Source of the DNA: Streptomyces sclerotialus
Lineage (GTDB): Bacteria; Actinomycetota; Actinomycetes; Streptomycetales; Streptomycetaceae
Direction of reading: 5' to 3'
Length of the DNA: 64,000 nucleotides
NCBI RefSeq assembly: GCF_040907265.1
Contig: NZ_JBFOHP010000002.1
Location: 6,882,001-6,946,000, forward strand
A program made the position numbers and the translations under genes. Below, piece by piece: positions 31,468 through 39,921 of this stretch. The notes beneath the pieces are model-generated. The model was not told the origin of the DNA, ran no database searches, and was given only the letters and a program-made list of their open reading frames with translations. The number at the start of each line of letters is the position of its first letter. Position 1 is the stretch's first letter.

Positions 31468-32841
31468 ATGACCATCGAAAGACCCGTCTTCGACGGGCGC
31501 ATGCCCGCCGGCGCCGGTGACCTGTCCGTCGAACGGCACGGCATCGGCCCCGTACCCGAGAGCAGCCGCTACGGCGGGCCCGGCCGCCTGTTCACCGTGT
31601 GGTTCGCGCCCAACCTGACCATGACCGGCGTCTTCACCGGCACCGTGGGCATCGGTCTCGGGCTCGACTTCTGGACGGCGTTCGCCGCGATGGCGCTCGG
31701 CACGCTCCTCGGCGCGGTGCCCTCCGCCTGCCTCGGTACGTGGGGAAGTCTCACCGGTACCGGTCAACTGCCTCTTTCCCGGCTCGCGTTCGGCAGCGGC
31801 GTCGTCCTGCCCGGCGTCCTGCAGTGGCTCTCCTCCATCGCCTGGGACGCGCTGATCGGACTGTTCGGCGGGGATGCGCTGGCCCGGCTGCTGGGCTGGC
31901 CGTTCTGGCTGGGCGCGCTGACCGTCCTGCTCCTCCAGGGCGTCGTCGGCGTCCTCGGGTACGAGGCCATCCACCGCCTCCAGACCGTGATGACCTTCGT
32001 GCTGGGCGCGGCCTTCCTCGTCATCGGCGTCAAGCTCCTCGACGGCGTCCCGCTGCCGTCGGCCGCCACCGCGCACGGCGCGGACCGGGCGGGCGCGTTC
32101 CTGCTGACCACGACCGTCGCGCTGAGCCTGGCGATCTCCTGGGCGCCGTACGCCTCCGACTTCAGCCGCTACCTGCCGCGCTCGGCGTCCCGGCAGCGGA
32201 TGTTCTGGTACACGCTGCTCGGCATGGCCGCCGCGTACCTGTGGGTGCAGACGCTCGGCCTGTGGGCCGCCGGACTGTTCACCGACCAGACGGCGGCAGG
32301 CGTGCACGAACTCCTCGGCGGCGGGGCACTGGGCGCCTTCGGGCTGCTGGCCATCGCCGCGTCCGCGGTGTGCAGCAACGCCATGAACGACTACAGCGGC
32401 TCGCTGGCCCTGCAGACGGCGGGCGTCCGCATCCCCCGTCCGCTCGCCGCTGCCGTCGCGGCCGTGCTCGGCTTCCTGCTCGTGCTGTGGATGCACGCCG
32501 CCGACACCACGGCCCGCTTCCAGAACGTGCTGCTCTTCGTCGGCTACTGGATCCCCGGCTTCATCGGCGTCGTCGCGGTCGACTGGTGCGCCCGCGCCAG
32601 GGCACGCGGCGGCCGGCCGGTCGACGTGCACGAGGAGTTCGCCCGCCCGCAGCCGTGGTGGCCCGCGGTCCTCGCCTTCGTCGTCGCGTTCGCCGCTGCC
32701 GTGCCCTTCATGGACACCTCGCTGTACCTCGGCCCGGTCGCCGAGGCGCTGCACGGCGCTGACCTGGCGTACTTCGTGGCCTTCCTGGTCTCGGTCGCGG
32801 TGTACGCCCCCCTTCGGCTGCGGCGCGGAAGCGGCGGCTGA
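31468..32841 (+). CDS. cytX: Purine-cytosine permease family, CytX-like
   Basis: A 457-residue carrier with about 12 membrane helices of the nucleobase:cation symporter-1 family (LFTVWFAPNLTMTGVFTGTV, SAVCSNAMNDYSGSLALQ, WAPYASDFSRYLP). Its position, divergent from thiM and next to a TPP riboswitch, and its similarity to CytX suggest uptake of the thiamine precursor hydroxymethylpyrimidine. Substrate is inferred from context. The riboswitch is on the other strand and does not cover its leader. Confidence 0.85.
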   Translation: MTIERPVFDGRMPAGAGDLSVERHGIGPVPESSRYGGPGRLFTVWFAPNLTMTGVFTGTVGIGLGLDFWTAFAAMALGTLLGAVPSACLGTWGSLTGTGQLPLSRLAFGSGVVLPGVLQWLSSIAWDALIGLFGGDALARLLGWPFWLGALTVLLLQGVVGVLGYEAIHRLQTVMTFVLGAAFLVIGVKLLDGVPLPSAATAHGADRAGAFLLTTTVALSLAISWAPYASDFSRYLPRSASRQRMFWYTLLGMAAAYLWVQTLGLWAAGLFTDQTAAGVHELLGGGALGAFGLLAIAASAVCSNAMNDYSGSLALQTAGVRIPRPLAAAVAAVLGFLLVLWMHAADTTARFQNVLLFVGYWIPGFIGVVAVDWCARARARGGRPVDVHEEFARPQPWWPAVLAFVVAFAAAVPFMDTSLYLGPVAEALHGADLAYFVAFLVSVAVYAPLRLRRGSGG

Positions 32842-32862
32842 AGCCTTCGCGAGCACCACGAA

Positions 32863-32888
32863 ACCCCGGTCGCATTGGCGGCCGGGGT
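32863..32888 (+). terminator. Hairpin after the CytX-like gene
   Basis: ACCCCGG at 32863-32869 pairs with CCGGGGT at 32882-32888 with a 12-nt loop that can pair further (CGC with GCG). It lies 22 bp after the stop. Confidence 0.6.
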
Positions 32889-32980
32889 GGGCTTGCGCGT
32901 ATATTGGGAGTTTCCGTGCCTGGACAAAATCCGGGCATGGCGAAGCGCTATGCGGTCATCTTAACCATGCGGGAGTCGAA

Positions 32981-35317
32981 TTGTCAATCCAGGTGCCGGG
33001 TGGAGAATCGGGCGTGCGGCCGGACCGGGCCGCCGACGAGGAGACCTCCCGTGCGGAAATGCGCCGGGAGCAGGAATTCATCGACATGCTCTACGAGCGC
33101 CTCGGGGAACTGCGCGCCGGGGCGGGGGCCGCGGTGGAGGGCGCCCTGGCGGTCGCCGACGCCGGCACGATGCAGGCGCGGCTGGAGCGTGACGTGACCG
33201 TCGCCGAGCAGGCCGGGGTGCTCGCCGCCCTCGACGCGGGCGAGCACGGCCTGTGCTTCGGCCGGCTCTCCTTCCGCGACGGCGCGGACCACCACATCGG
33301 CCGGATCGGCATCCGGCGCGACGACGCCGAGCGCACGCCGCTGGTCATCGACTGGCGCGCCGACGTCGCCCGCCCCTTCTACCTGGCCACCGGCCACACC
33401 CCGATGGGACTCCGCCGCCGGCGGCACATCTCCACCGAAGGCCGGCGCGTCACCGCCCTGCACGACGAGATCATGGACCTCGCCGACACGGTGCGCACCG
33501 GCCACGAGGGCACCGACGCCGACACCGTGCTGCTCGCCGCGCTGGACGCGGCCCGCACCGGCCGGATGCACGACATCGTGCAGACCATCCAGGCCGAGCA
33601 GGACCGCATCATCCGCGCCCCGCACCGCGGCGTCATGGTCGTCGAGGGCGGCCCCGGCACCGGCAAGACCGTGGTCGCCCTGCACCGCGCCGCTTACCTG
33701 CTGTACGCACACCGCGAGCTGCTCGCCCGCCGCGCCGTGCTGATCGTCGGCCCCAACCCGGCATTCCTCGGCTACATCGGAGAGGTGCTGCCCGCGCTCG
33801 GCGAGACCGGCGTCCTGCTCGCCTCACCCGGCGAGCTCTTCCCCGGCATCACCGCGACCGGCACGGACACGCCCGAGGCCGCCGCGGTCAAGGGCGGCGC
33901 CGCGATGGCCGACGCGCTGGCCGCGTACGTCCGCGACCGCCAGCGGCTCCCCGAGCCCGGCACCGTCATCCCGCACGACGACGGCGACCTCCTCCTCGAC
34001 CCGGACATCGTCCTGGAAGCCCGCCATCAGGCGCGCGAGACGAAGCTGCCGCACAACCTCGCACGCCCGCACTTCGCGTTCCGCGTCATCGACGCGCTGA
34101 CCGACCAGCTCGCCGACCGGCTCGGCGCCGACCCGTACGGCGGCCCGAACTTCCTCGGCCCCGACGACATCGCCCAGCTCGGCAAGGCCATCGCCGCCAG
34201 CGCCGAGGTGCACGCCGCCATCGCCGACCTGTGGCCCGTCCTCACCCCGCAGGAACTGGTCGCCGACTTCCTCGCCGACCCCGTGCACCTCCCGGAGGCC
34301 GACGCGGCCGCGATCCGGCGCGAGGGCGGCGACGGGCCGGTGGAGTGGACCCCCGCCGACATCCCCCTCCTCGACGAGGCCGCCGAGCTGCTCGGCGACG
34401 ACGATTCGGCGGCACAGGCCGCTGCCGAGGCCGAGCGCCAGGAGCGGATCGAGTACGCGCAGGGCGTGATCGACCTCGCGTACGCCTCGCGCACGCACGA
34501 GTTCGAGGGCAAGGACGACGAGGATTCGGAGGTACTGGGTGTCCAGGACCTCCTCGACGCCGAGTTGCTCGCCGACCGGCACGAGGAGGCCGACCACCGC
34601 ACCGCGGCCGAGCGCGCCGCCGCCGACCGCACCTGGGCCTTCGGCCACATCATCGTCGACGAGGCGCAGGAGCTGTCCGCGATGATGTGGCGGCTGCTGA
34701 TGCGCCGCTGCCCGACCCGCTCGATGACCCTGGTCGGCGACCCGGCGCAGACCGCGGAGCCGGGCAGCTGCGGCACATGGGAGTCGATCCTCGAGCCGTA
34801 CGTCGGCGACCGCTGGGAGCACATCCGCCTCGGCGTCAACTACCGTACCCCCGCCGAGATCATGGAGGTCGCGGCGGAGGCCATCCGGTCCGCGTACGCC
34901 GGTACCCCGACGGCCGCGGCCTTCGAGCCGCCGCGCTCGGTCCGCTCCACCGGCGTACCGCCCTGGTCCCACCGCACCGACGACCTGCCGCGCGCGGTCG
35001 CCGAGGCGGTCGCCCGGGAGACGGCGGCCCACACCGAGGGCCGGCTCGCGGTCATCGCCCAGCGGCACCACCACGAGGCGCTGCTCGCCGCCCTCCCCGC
35101 CGCGTCCGCCGGCCCGGTCCCCGACCTGACCAGCCCGGTCGTCCTCCTGGACCCGCGGCAGGCCAAGGGCCTGGAGTTCGACACGGTGCTCGTGGCGGAA
35201 CCGGCCGAGTTCGGCGTGAGCGACCTCTACGTCGCCCTCACCCGGGCCACCCAGCGGCTGGGCGTGGTGCACACGCAGGCGCTGCCGACGGGCCTGGAGG
35301 CACTGGAAGCGCGCTGA
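32981..35317 (+). CDS. HelD/HelR-like RNA polymerase-recycling ATPase
   Basis: A 778-residue UvrD-fold ATPase. Walker A is GGPGTGKT at 223-230, Walker B is HIIVDEAQELSAMMW, and helicase motifs continue with LVGDPAQTAEPG, GVNYRTPAEIM, QAKGLEFDTVLV and YVALTRATQRL. The long coiled N-terminus (LYERLGELRAG...) is as in HelD proteins, which enter the RNA polymerase channels and remove stalled polymerase; HelR members also displace rifamycins. HelD versus HelR cannot be decided here. TTG 32981 has GGGAG 5 bp upstream. Confidence 0.85.
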   Translation: MSIQVPGGESGVRPDRAADEETSRAEMRREQEFIDMLYERLGELRAGAGAAVEGALAVADAGTMQARLERDVTVAEQAGVLAALDAGEHGLCFGRLSFRDGADHHIGRIGIRRDDAERTPLVIDWRADVARPFYLATGHTPMGLRRRRHISTEGRRVTALHDEIMDLADTVRTGHEGTDADTVLLAALDAARTGRMHDIVQTIQAEQDRIIRAPHRGVMVVEGGPGTGKTVVALHRAAYLLYAHRELLARRAVLIVGPNPAFLGYIGEVLPALGETGVLLASPGELFPGITATGTDTPEAAAVKGGAAMADALAAYVRDRQRLPEPGTVIPHDDGDLLLDPDIVLEARHQARETKLPHNLARPHFAFRVIDALTDQLADRLGADPYGGPNFLGPDDIAQLGKAIAASAEVHAAIADLWPVLTPQELVADFLADPVHLPEADAAAIRREGGDGPVEWTPADIPLLDEAAELLGDDDSAAQAAAEAERQERIEYAQGVIDLAYASRTHEFEGKDDEDSEVLGVQDLLDAELLADRHEEADHRTAAERAAADRTWAFGHIIVDEAQELSAMMWRLLMRRCPTRSMTLVGDPAQTAEPGSCGTWESILEPYVGDRWEHIRLGVNYRTPAEIMEVAAEAIRSAYAGTPTAAAFEPPRSVRSTGVPPWSHRTDDLPRAVAEAVARETAAHTEGRLAVIAQRHHHEALLAALPAASAGPVPDLTSPVVLLDPRQAKGLEFDTVLVAEPAEFGVSDLYVALTRATQRLGVVHTQALPTGLEALEAR

Positions 35318-35394
35318 GCCCCAGCGTGCTGAGCGCGACGGCCGGCGGCAGTGCTGCCCCGGCCGTCGACAGCCGAACCCTCATCGCCCTACCC

Positions 35395-35435
35395 TGTGTT
35401 CGTCATTCCGGCCACTGACCGGGATGACGAACACA
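35395..35435. promoter_or_regulatory. Long near-perfect inverted repeat upstream of the IclR gene
   Basis: TGTGTTCGTCATTCCGG at 35395-35411 is repeated inverted at 35419-35435 with a single mismatch and a 7-bp spacer. It lies 78 bp after the HelR-like stop and 30 bp before the IclR-type start. It fits an operator for the IclR protein itself, but could also be the terminator of the gene before. Confidence 0.6.
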
Positions 35436-35464
35436 TTCGGCTCGGCGGAGGGTGGGTGAACGGC

Positions 35465-36238
35465 ATGGGGCGACTGGTCCCAGCGGTGACCCGGGCACTG
35501 GACATACTCGAACTGTTCCTGGAGGCGGACGGCCCGCAGTCGGCCCCCGACGTGGTACGCAAGCTGCAACTGCCGCGCACCACCGTGCACGAACTGCTCA
35601 CCACCCTGGCGGCCCGCTCCTACCTCGTCCCCGTGCCCGACCAGCCGGGCCGCTACCGCCTCGGCGTCCGCGCGTACCAGCTCGGCAGCCGGTACGCCGA
35701 ACAGCTCGACCTCGCGGCCGAGGGGCAGCGGGTGGCCCGCGAGGTGGCCGCCACCTGCGACGAGACGGTGCACGTCGCCATCCTGGAGGGCGCCGACGTC
35801 ATCTACATCGCCAAGGTGGACTCCACGCACGCCGTCCGCATGGTCTCCGCCGCGGGCCGCCGGCTGCCCGCGCACTGCACGGCGGTGGGCAAGATGCTCC
35901 TCGCCTCGCTCCCGGAAGCGGAGCTGGACGCCCGCATCGAGGGCCACGAACTGGTCGCCCTCACGCCCGGCAGCATCACCGATCCGGCCGCGCTGCGCAC
36001 CGAACTCGCCACCATCCGCGAGCGCGGCACCGCCACCGAGCACCGCGAGTCCAACCCCGACGTCTCCTGCGTCGCGGCCCCGGTCCGCGACAGCACCGGC
36101 CGCGTCGTCGCCGCCCTCTCCATCTCCGTCCCGATGATCCGCTGGACCGACACCAGCGAGACCGAACTGGCGGAACTGGCCACCAAGGGCGCCCGCGACC
36201 TGTCGACGAGCCTGGGGCATCGCGGGGCGTGGCGATGA
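35465..36238 (+). CDS. IclR-family transcriptional regulator
   Basis: A 257-residue protein. The N-terminal winged helix is RALDILELFLEADGPQSAPD, then RKLQLPRTTVHELLTTLAAR. The C-terminal IclR sensor domain shows ETVHVAILEGADVIYIAKVD, LPAHCTAVGKMLLASLP and SCVAAPVRDSTGRVVAALS. Such proteins bind small organic acids and regulate catabolic genes. ATG 35465 is used; GTG 35456 is too close to the ribosome site. No enzyme gene adjoins it on the same strand, so its target is unclear apart from autoregulation. Confidence 0.88.
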   Translation: MGRLVPAVTRALDILELFLEADGPQSAPDVVRKLQLPRTTVHELLTTLAARSYLVPVPDQPGRYRLGVRAYQLGSRYAEQLDLAAEGQRVAREVAATCDETVHVAILEGADVIYIAKVDSTHAVRMVSAAGRRLPAHCTAVGKMLLASLPEAELDARIEGHELVALTPGSITDPAALRTELATIRERGTATEHRESNPDVSCVAAPVRDSTGRVVAALSISVPMIRWTDTSETELAELATKGARDLSTSLGHRGAWR

Positions 36239-36245
36239 CGCGGCC

Positions 36246-36272
36246 GCGGGCCTGACGACGCATCAGGCCCGC
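36246..36272. terminator. Bidirectional terminator between IclR and the minus-strand ORF
   Basis: GCGGGCCTGA at 36246-36255 and TCAGGCCCGC at 36263-36272 form a perfect 10-bp stem with a 7-nt loop. The right arm includes the stop codon of the minus-strand gene. Confidence 0.75.
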
Positions 36273-36802
36273 GCACGGTTCACCGGCCGGTGTTCAGCCG
36301 GCCGTACTCCCCGCATGCAGCGCAGAAGGGCTGGGCCGCATGGCCGGCAGGCAGGCACCAGCTGCATCGGCACACGCTGCGCATGTGCGTGGTGCAGCAT
36401 CAGCACGATCCGCTCGTGCTCGCCGTGACGTTCACGCAGCAGCCGTACGGTCTCCGCCTGGTATCCGTCCCGGGACGAGGGCGGCAGCTCGGGCGGGTCG
36501 GCCGCACCGAACTCCAGCAACTCGCGCAGCTGCTCGTCCAGACGCAGCGCGCCCAACGCGTGATGCCGGGCGATCAGGTGCGGGTGCTGCTGCGGGCCGG
36601 GACCGGGCGCAAGCGCGTCGAGTCGCAGCGGCAGTCTGGTCAGTGCAGCGGTGGCGGCATCCTGCTGCCCGGTGTTCAGCTCGGCGTACTTGAGGGCGCG
36701 AAGCCGTTGTGGCGTCGCGCGCAACGTCCTCACCGACAGGCTGCGCCGCCCGGTCGGCTCGCGCGGTGGTCTCGTCGACGCCGAAACGACCTCCGGGTGC
36801 AA
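36263..36802 (-). CDS. Hypothetical protein
   Basis: A 179-residue ORF downstream of the TetR gene. Its third codon positions are mostly G/C and it contains protein-like segments (LRALKYAELNTGQQDAATAA, GYQAETVRLLRERHGEHERI, VLMLHHAHAQRVPMQLV). The C-terminus carries CRPCGPALLRCMRG, a possible metal-binding Cys cluster. I do not recognise the family. The start at TTG 36802 is weak. Confidence rests on codon bias and the shared terminator. Confidence 0.45.
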   Translation of the reverse strand: MHPEVVSASTRPPREPTGRRSLSVRTLRATPQRLRALKYAELNTGQQDAATAALTRLPLRLDALAPGPGPQQHPHLIARHHALGALRLDEQLRELLEFGAADPPELPPSSRDGYQAETVRLLRERHGEHERIVLMLHHAHAQRVPMQLVPACRPCGPALLRCMRGVRPAEHRPVNRARA

Positions 36803-36827
36803 GGGCGGCCGAGGCGGCGGACGGCTG

Positions 36828-37451
36828 TCAGTCCTGGGTGACGCCTTCGGGCGCGGCCCCCGTGCGGGGCCGGGCGAGGGTGTGCGCCACCGTGTCGCAC
36901 GCGAGCCGGGCGACGGACCGCAGCTCCTCGTCCGGCGTGCCGGCGCGGCTCAGTACGGCCAGTGACTGGTTGACGGCGACGACGAACGTGGCGGCCTCGT
37001 CGAGGGCCCTGGTGTCGGCCGACGAGCCCGCCAGTGCCGCCCGTACCCGGTCGCGCTGTGCGTCGAGCAGGCCGCGCACCCGGGCGCCGTTCTCCTCCGG
37101 CAGGGTCGCGGACTGGGCGGCGGACTGGGCGATGAGGCACCCCGAGGGGACCGACGGATCGGCGATGCGGGCCAGTGTGACGTCGAAGAACGCCGCCACC
37201 GCACGCACCGGATCACCGGGATGCGCGGCGAGCGCTTCCTCGTACCGGGTGCCGTGGACGGTGGCGTACCGGTCCAGGCACTGGCGGAACAGCGCGTCCT
37301 TGTTGCCGAAGGTGCCGTAGAGGGAGCCGCGGCCGAGCCCGGTGGCCGTGGCGAGGGTGTCGAGCGAGGCGTCCGCGTACCCGCGCTGCCAGAAGACCCG
37401 CATCGCGCGGTCCAGGGCCGCACCCACATCGAACTGCTTCCGGCCCGCCAC
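36828..37451 (-). CDS. TetR-family regulator
   Basis: A 207-residue repressor. The helix-turn-helix is LDTLATATGLGRGSLYGTF within ALDRAMRVFWQRGYADASLD, and residues about 75-200 form the ligand domain (CLIAQSAAQSATLPEENGAR is typical of the TetR_C subfamily often paired with oxidoreductases or hydrolases). It is divergent from the epoxide-hydrolase-like gene and most likely represses it. Confidence 0.9.
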   Translation of the reverse strand: MAGRKQFDVGAALDRAMRVFWQRGYADASLDTLATATGLGRGSLYGTFGNKDALFRQCLDRYATVHGTRYEEALAAHPGDPVRAVAAFFDVTLARIADPSVPSGCLIAQSAAQSATLPEENGARVRGLLDAQRDRVRAALAGSSADTRALDEAATFVVAVNQSLAVLSRAGTPDEELRSVARLACDTVAHTLARPRTGAAPEGVTQD

Positions 37452-37543
37452 GCCGCGATCCTCTCTGTCCTGCCGTCCCTCCCCACGACCCTACCCAGCG
37501 TCTTCCTGTGGAAGTGGTCGCCAGGTCACCTCGCCCTTCATCT

Positions 37544-37572
37544 TTGACCGATCGTTCCAACATGGCTAGCGT
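37544..37572 (+). promoter_or_regulatory. Promoter with embedded TetR-type dyad
   Basis: TTGACC at 37544-37549 and TAGCGT at 37567-37572 are 17 bp apart, a good vegetative promoter for the hydrolase. A dyad GACCGATCGTTC (10 of 12 positions palindromic) overlaps the -35 box at 37546-37557, as expected for repression by the divergent TetR protein. Confidence 0.55.
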
Positions 37573-37607
37573 AACGGCTGACGCCCCTGCTACGGAAAGG
37601 CCGCCCG

Positions 37608-38495
37608 ATGATCGACGGCACGCCGCCGGGCCTCCCGGCCGGATTCACCGACACGTTCGCCAGTCGCCATGTCGACCTCGACGAGGTGCGGCTGCACGCC
37701 GTCGTCGGAGGCGAGGGTCCTCCGGTACTGCTGCTGGCCGGCTGGCCGCAGAACTGGTACGCCTGGCGGCTGCTGATGCCGCGGCTGGCCGAGGACCACC
37801 GGGTCGTCGCGGCCGACCTCCGGGGCGCCGGGCTGTCCGGCAAACCCCTGGACGGGTACGACACGGGCACGCTCGCCGCGGACATGGTGGCGCTGATGGC
37901 CGCGCTCGGGCACGAACGGTTCGCCATGGTCGGGCACGACGTCGGGATGTGGACCGGGTACGCGCTGGCCGCCGACCACCCGGACCGGCTCGACCGCCTC
38001 GCCGTCGCCGAGGCCGCCGTCCCCGGACTGTCACCCTCGCCGCCCCTGTTGGGCAGCGGTACCGCCAACGACCGCCTCTGGCACTTCGCCTTCAACCGGC
38101 TCCCCGCCCTGAACGAGCAACTGGTCAGCGGCCGGGAGCACCTCTTCTTCGGCGAGCAGTTCGCGACGAAGGCGGCCCAGCCGCTGCCCGAGCACGCCGT
38201 CCGGTACTACGTCGACGCCCTGGCCGCCGATCCCGAAGCGCTGCGGGCCAGCTTCGCGTACTACCGCGCGCTCGACACGACCATCGCGCAGAACGAGCGC
38301 CGCCGGGTCCGGCGGCTCACCCTGCCGGTCCTGGCCATCGGCGGGGCGGACAACCTGGGCGAGTCGGTCGCCACGACGATGCGGCTCGCCGCGGACGACG
38401 TACGCGGCGTGGTCATCCCCGCTTGCGGCCACTACCCGGCCGAAGAGGCCCCCGAAGCGATGCTCTCCGCCCTCACGGAGTTCCTGACCCCGTAG
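37608..38495 (+). CDS. Alpha/beta hydrolase, epoxide hydrolase-like
   Basis: A 295-residue hydrolase: oxyanion/turn LLLAGWPQNWYAWRLL (HGWP replaced by AGWP), ADLRGAGLSGKP, nucleophile Asp in AMVGHDVGMWTGYALA, and terminal His in PACGHYPAEEAPE. The Asp nucleophile and the WPQNWYAWR segment are as in epoxide hydrolases and dehalogenases. The usual His of the HGxP motif is Ala here. Controlled by the divergent TetR gene (inferred). Confidence 0.88.
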   Translation: MIDGTPPGLPAGFTDTFASRHVDLDEVRLHAVVGGEGPPVLLLAGWPQNWYAWRLLMPRLAEDHRVVAADLRGAGLSGKPLDGYDTGTLAADMVALMAALGHERFAMVGHDVGMWTGYALAADHPDRLDRLAVAEAAVPGLSPSPPLLGSGTANDRLWHFAFNRLPALNEQLVSGREHLFFGEQFATKAAQPLPEHAVRYYVDALAADPEALRASFAYYRALDTTIAQNERRRVRRLTLPVLAIGGADNLGESVATTMRLAADDVRGVVIPACGHYPAEEAPEAMLSALTEFLTP

Positions 38496-38527
38496 GCCGT
38501 CGGCCTCGGTGACCGCCCCGAGGAATG

Positions 38528-38598
38528 CTCCCCTGGCGCCTCGCCCCACTCGGCGCGGTCGGGTCCGTCTGCCGTGCTGCAGCTGCTCGCCAGGGGAG
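38528..38598. repeat. 11-bp inverted repeat, 49 bp apart
   Basis: CTCCCCTGGCG at 38528-38538 and its exact complement at 38588-38598 lie in the gap between the hydrolase and the old yellow enzyme. The 38496-38737 gap holds no convincing gene. The repeat could form part of a terminator or be the trace of a lost element. Confidence 0.4.
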
Positions 38599-38737
38599 TC
38601 CGGCCGACTCCGCCTCCCGCTTTGCCGGATCGCGGACCTTCTTCGGGTCACGCGCCGCCCGCGGTGGCGCAACTGGCCGACTGGGGCCGGCCGTACGACT
38701 CCTTCGGGCCGGACACCGCCCCGCACCCCGTCGCCGC

Positions 38738-39850
38738 CTACGCCGCGCGGGTGGCGAGCTGCGTTGCGCGCTCTTCTTCGAGGGTCGGGTAGTCGGTGTA
38801 GCCCTCCGGGCCGTGCGTGTAGAGGTGCTCCGTGTCGATCGGGGTGGCGAGCGGATCGTTCGCCGCGATGCGCGCGGGCAGGTCGGGGTGGGCGAGGAAG
38901 GCACGTCCGTAGGAGACCAGGTCGGCGTGGCCCTGGGCGAGTACGTGCTCGCCCTGCTGCTGGGTGGTGGGGGCGTGGTTCTCCCCCACGTTGGCGATGA
39001 GAGTGCCGTGCCACCGGGGGCGCAGATCGGCGAGGGCCGGGTAGTCGTCGTTGTCGGTGACGTGGAGGTAGGCCAGGCCCAGCGGGTCCAGCGCGTCGAC
39101 CAGCGCACGGTAGACGGGGGCCGGGTCGGACTCCGACATGCCGAACTGCGGGTTGCCGGGGGAGAGGCGGAGCCCGAGCCGGTGCGCTCCGACGGCCTCG
39201 GCGACCGCGGTGACCAGCTCGACGGCGAATCGGGTCCGGTCGTGCCCGTACGCGTCGTCGCGGCGGTTGGTGTTGTCGGCCAGGAACTGGTGGATCAGGT
39301 AGCTGTTGGCGCCGTGCAGCTCCACGCCGTCGAAGCCGGCCCGCAGGGCGTTGCGTGCGGCCGTGACGTGGTCGTCGATCGCGGTGCGGATGTCCTGTGC
39401 CGTCATCTCGCGCGGTAGCGGTGCCTCGGCCTTGCCGTCCTTGACGTGCACGGGGCCCGGTACCGGTACGGCGGACGGCCCGGCCGGGACGTCGCCGAGC
39501 AGCCGCGCACGCGGGTGTCCCTGTCGTCCGCCGTGCATGAGCTGCGCGAAGATCCGGCCGCCGCGTGCGTGCACGGCATCGGTCACTGCGCGCCAGCCGG
39601 TGACGTGGGCCTCGGTCTCCAGGCCCGGGATGCGCCAGCCGCTCTGGCCCCGGCGGTGCGGCCAGATGCCCTCGGTGATGAGGAGGCCGGCTTCCGCGCG
39701 CTGTGCGTAGTAGTCCGCGACCACGGGGAGCGGTGTCCCGTCCTCGTGGGCGCGGAACCGGGTCATGGGGGCCATGACGAGCCGGTTGGGGAGGGAGAGG
39801 GAGTCGGAGGAGTAAGGGGCGAGGAGGGGAGAAGCAGCTGTGTTCGTCAT
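38738..39850 (-). CDS. Old yellow enzyme-family alkene reductase
   Basis: A 370-residue FMN-dependent NADPH reductase of activated C=C bonds. Signatures: LPNRLVMAPMTRFRA, GLLITEGIWPHRRGQSG, FAQLMHGGRQGHP, GVELHGANSYLIHQFL (His and Asn that bind the substrate carbonyl), NRRDDAYG, and DLVSYGRAFLAHPDLP. Its predicted promoter places transcription at or within a base of the ATG, so the mRNA is probably leaderless. Divergent MerR protein controls it. Confidence 0.93.
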   Translation of the reverse strand: MTNTAASPLLAPYSSDSLSLPNRLVMAPMTRFRAHEDGTPLPVVADYYAQRAEAGLLITEGIWPHRRGQSGWRIPGLETEAHVTGWRAVTDAVHARGGRIFAQLMHGGRQGHPRARLLGDVPAGPSAVPVPGPVHVKDGKAEAPLPREMTAQDIRTAIDDHVTAARNALRAGFDGVELHGANSYLIHQFLADNTNRRDDAYGHDRTRFAVELVTAVAEAVGAHRLGLRLSPGNPQFGMSESDPAPVYRALVDALDPLGLAYLHVTDNDDYPALADLRPRWHGTLIANVGENHAPTTQQQGEHVLAQGHADLVSYGRAFLAHPDLPARIAANDPLATPIDTEHLYTHGPEGYTDYPTLEEERATQLATRAA

Positions 39851-39856
39851 GCCCGG

Positions 39857-39888
39857 ACCATAGGATCTGACACCGGTGTCAGGTTCAA
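39857..39888 (-). promoter_or_regulatory. MerR-type promoter and operator for the alkene reductase
   Basis: On the minus strand, TTGAAC (39888-39883) and CTATGG (39863-39858) are separated by 19 bp, the over-long spacer typical of MerR-activated promoters. The spacer contains the perfect palindrome CTGACACCGGTGTCAG (39867-39882). The -10 box ends 7 bp before the reductase ATG. Confidence 0.8.
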
Positions 39889-39921
39889 CCCTCGACGTGA
39901 CGGGATGGGGTGGGGAAACCC

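Noticed and set aside
32890..32905. Rifamycin-associated element before the HelR-like gene
   Set aside because: Only one half (GGGCTTGC) is present; the inverted partner half is absent.
38496..38792. Small ORFs between the hydrolase and the alkene reductase
   Set aside because: Codon bias is poor, sequences are Pro/Arg-rich and overlap the reductase gene's 3' end in the other frame; only an 11-bp inverted repeat stands out.
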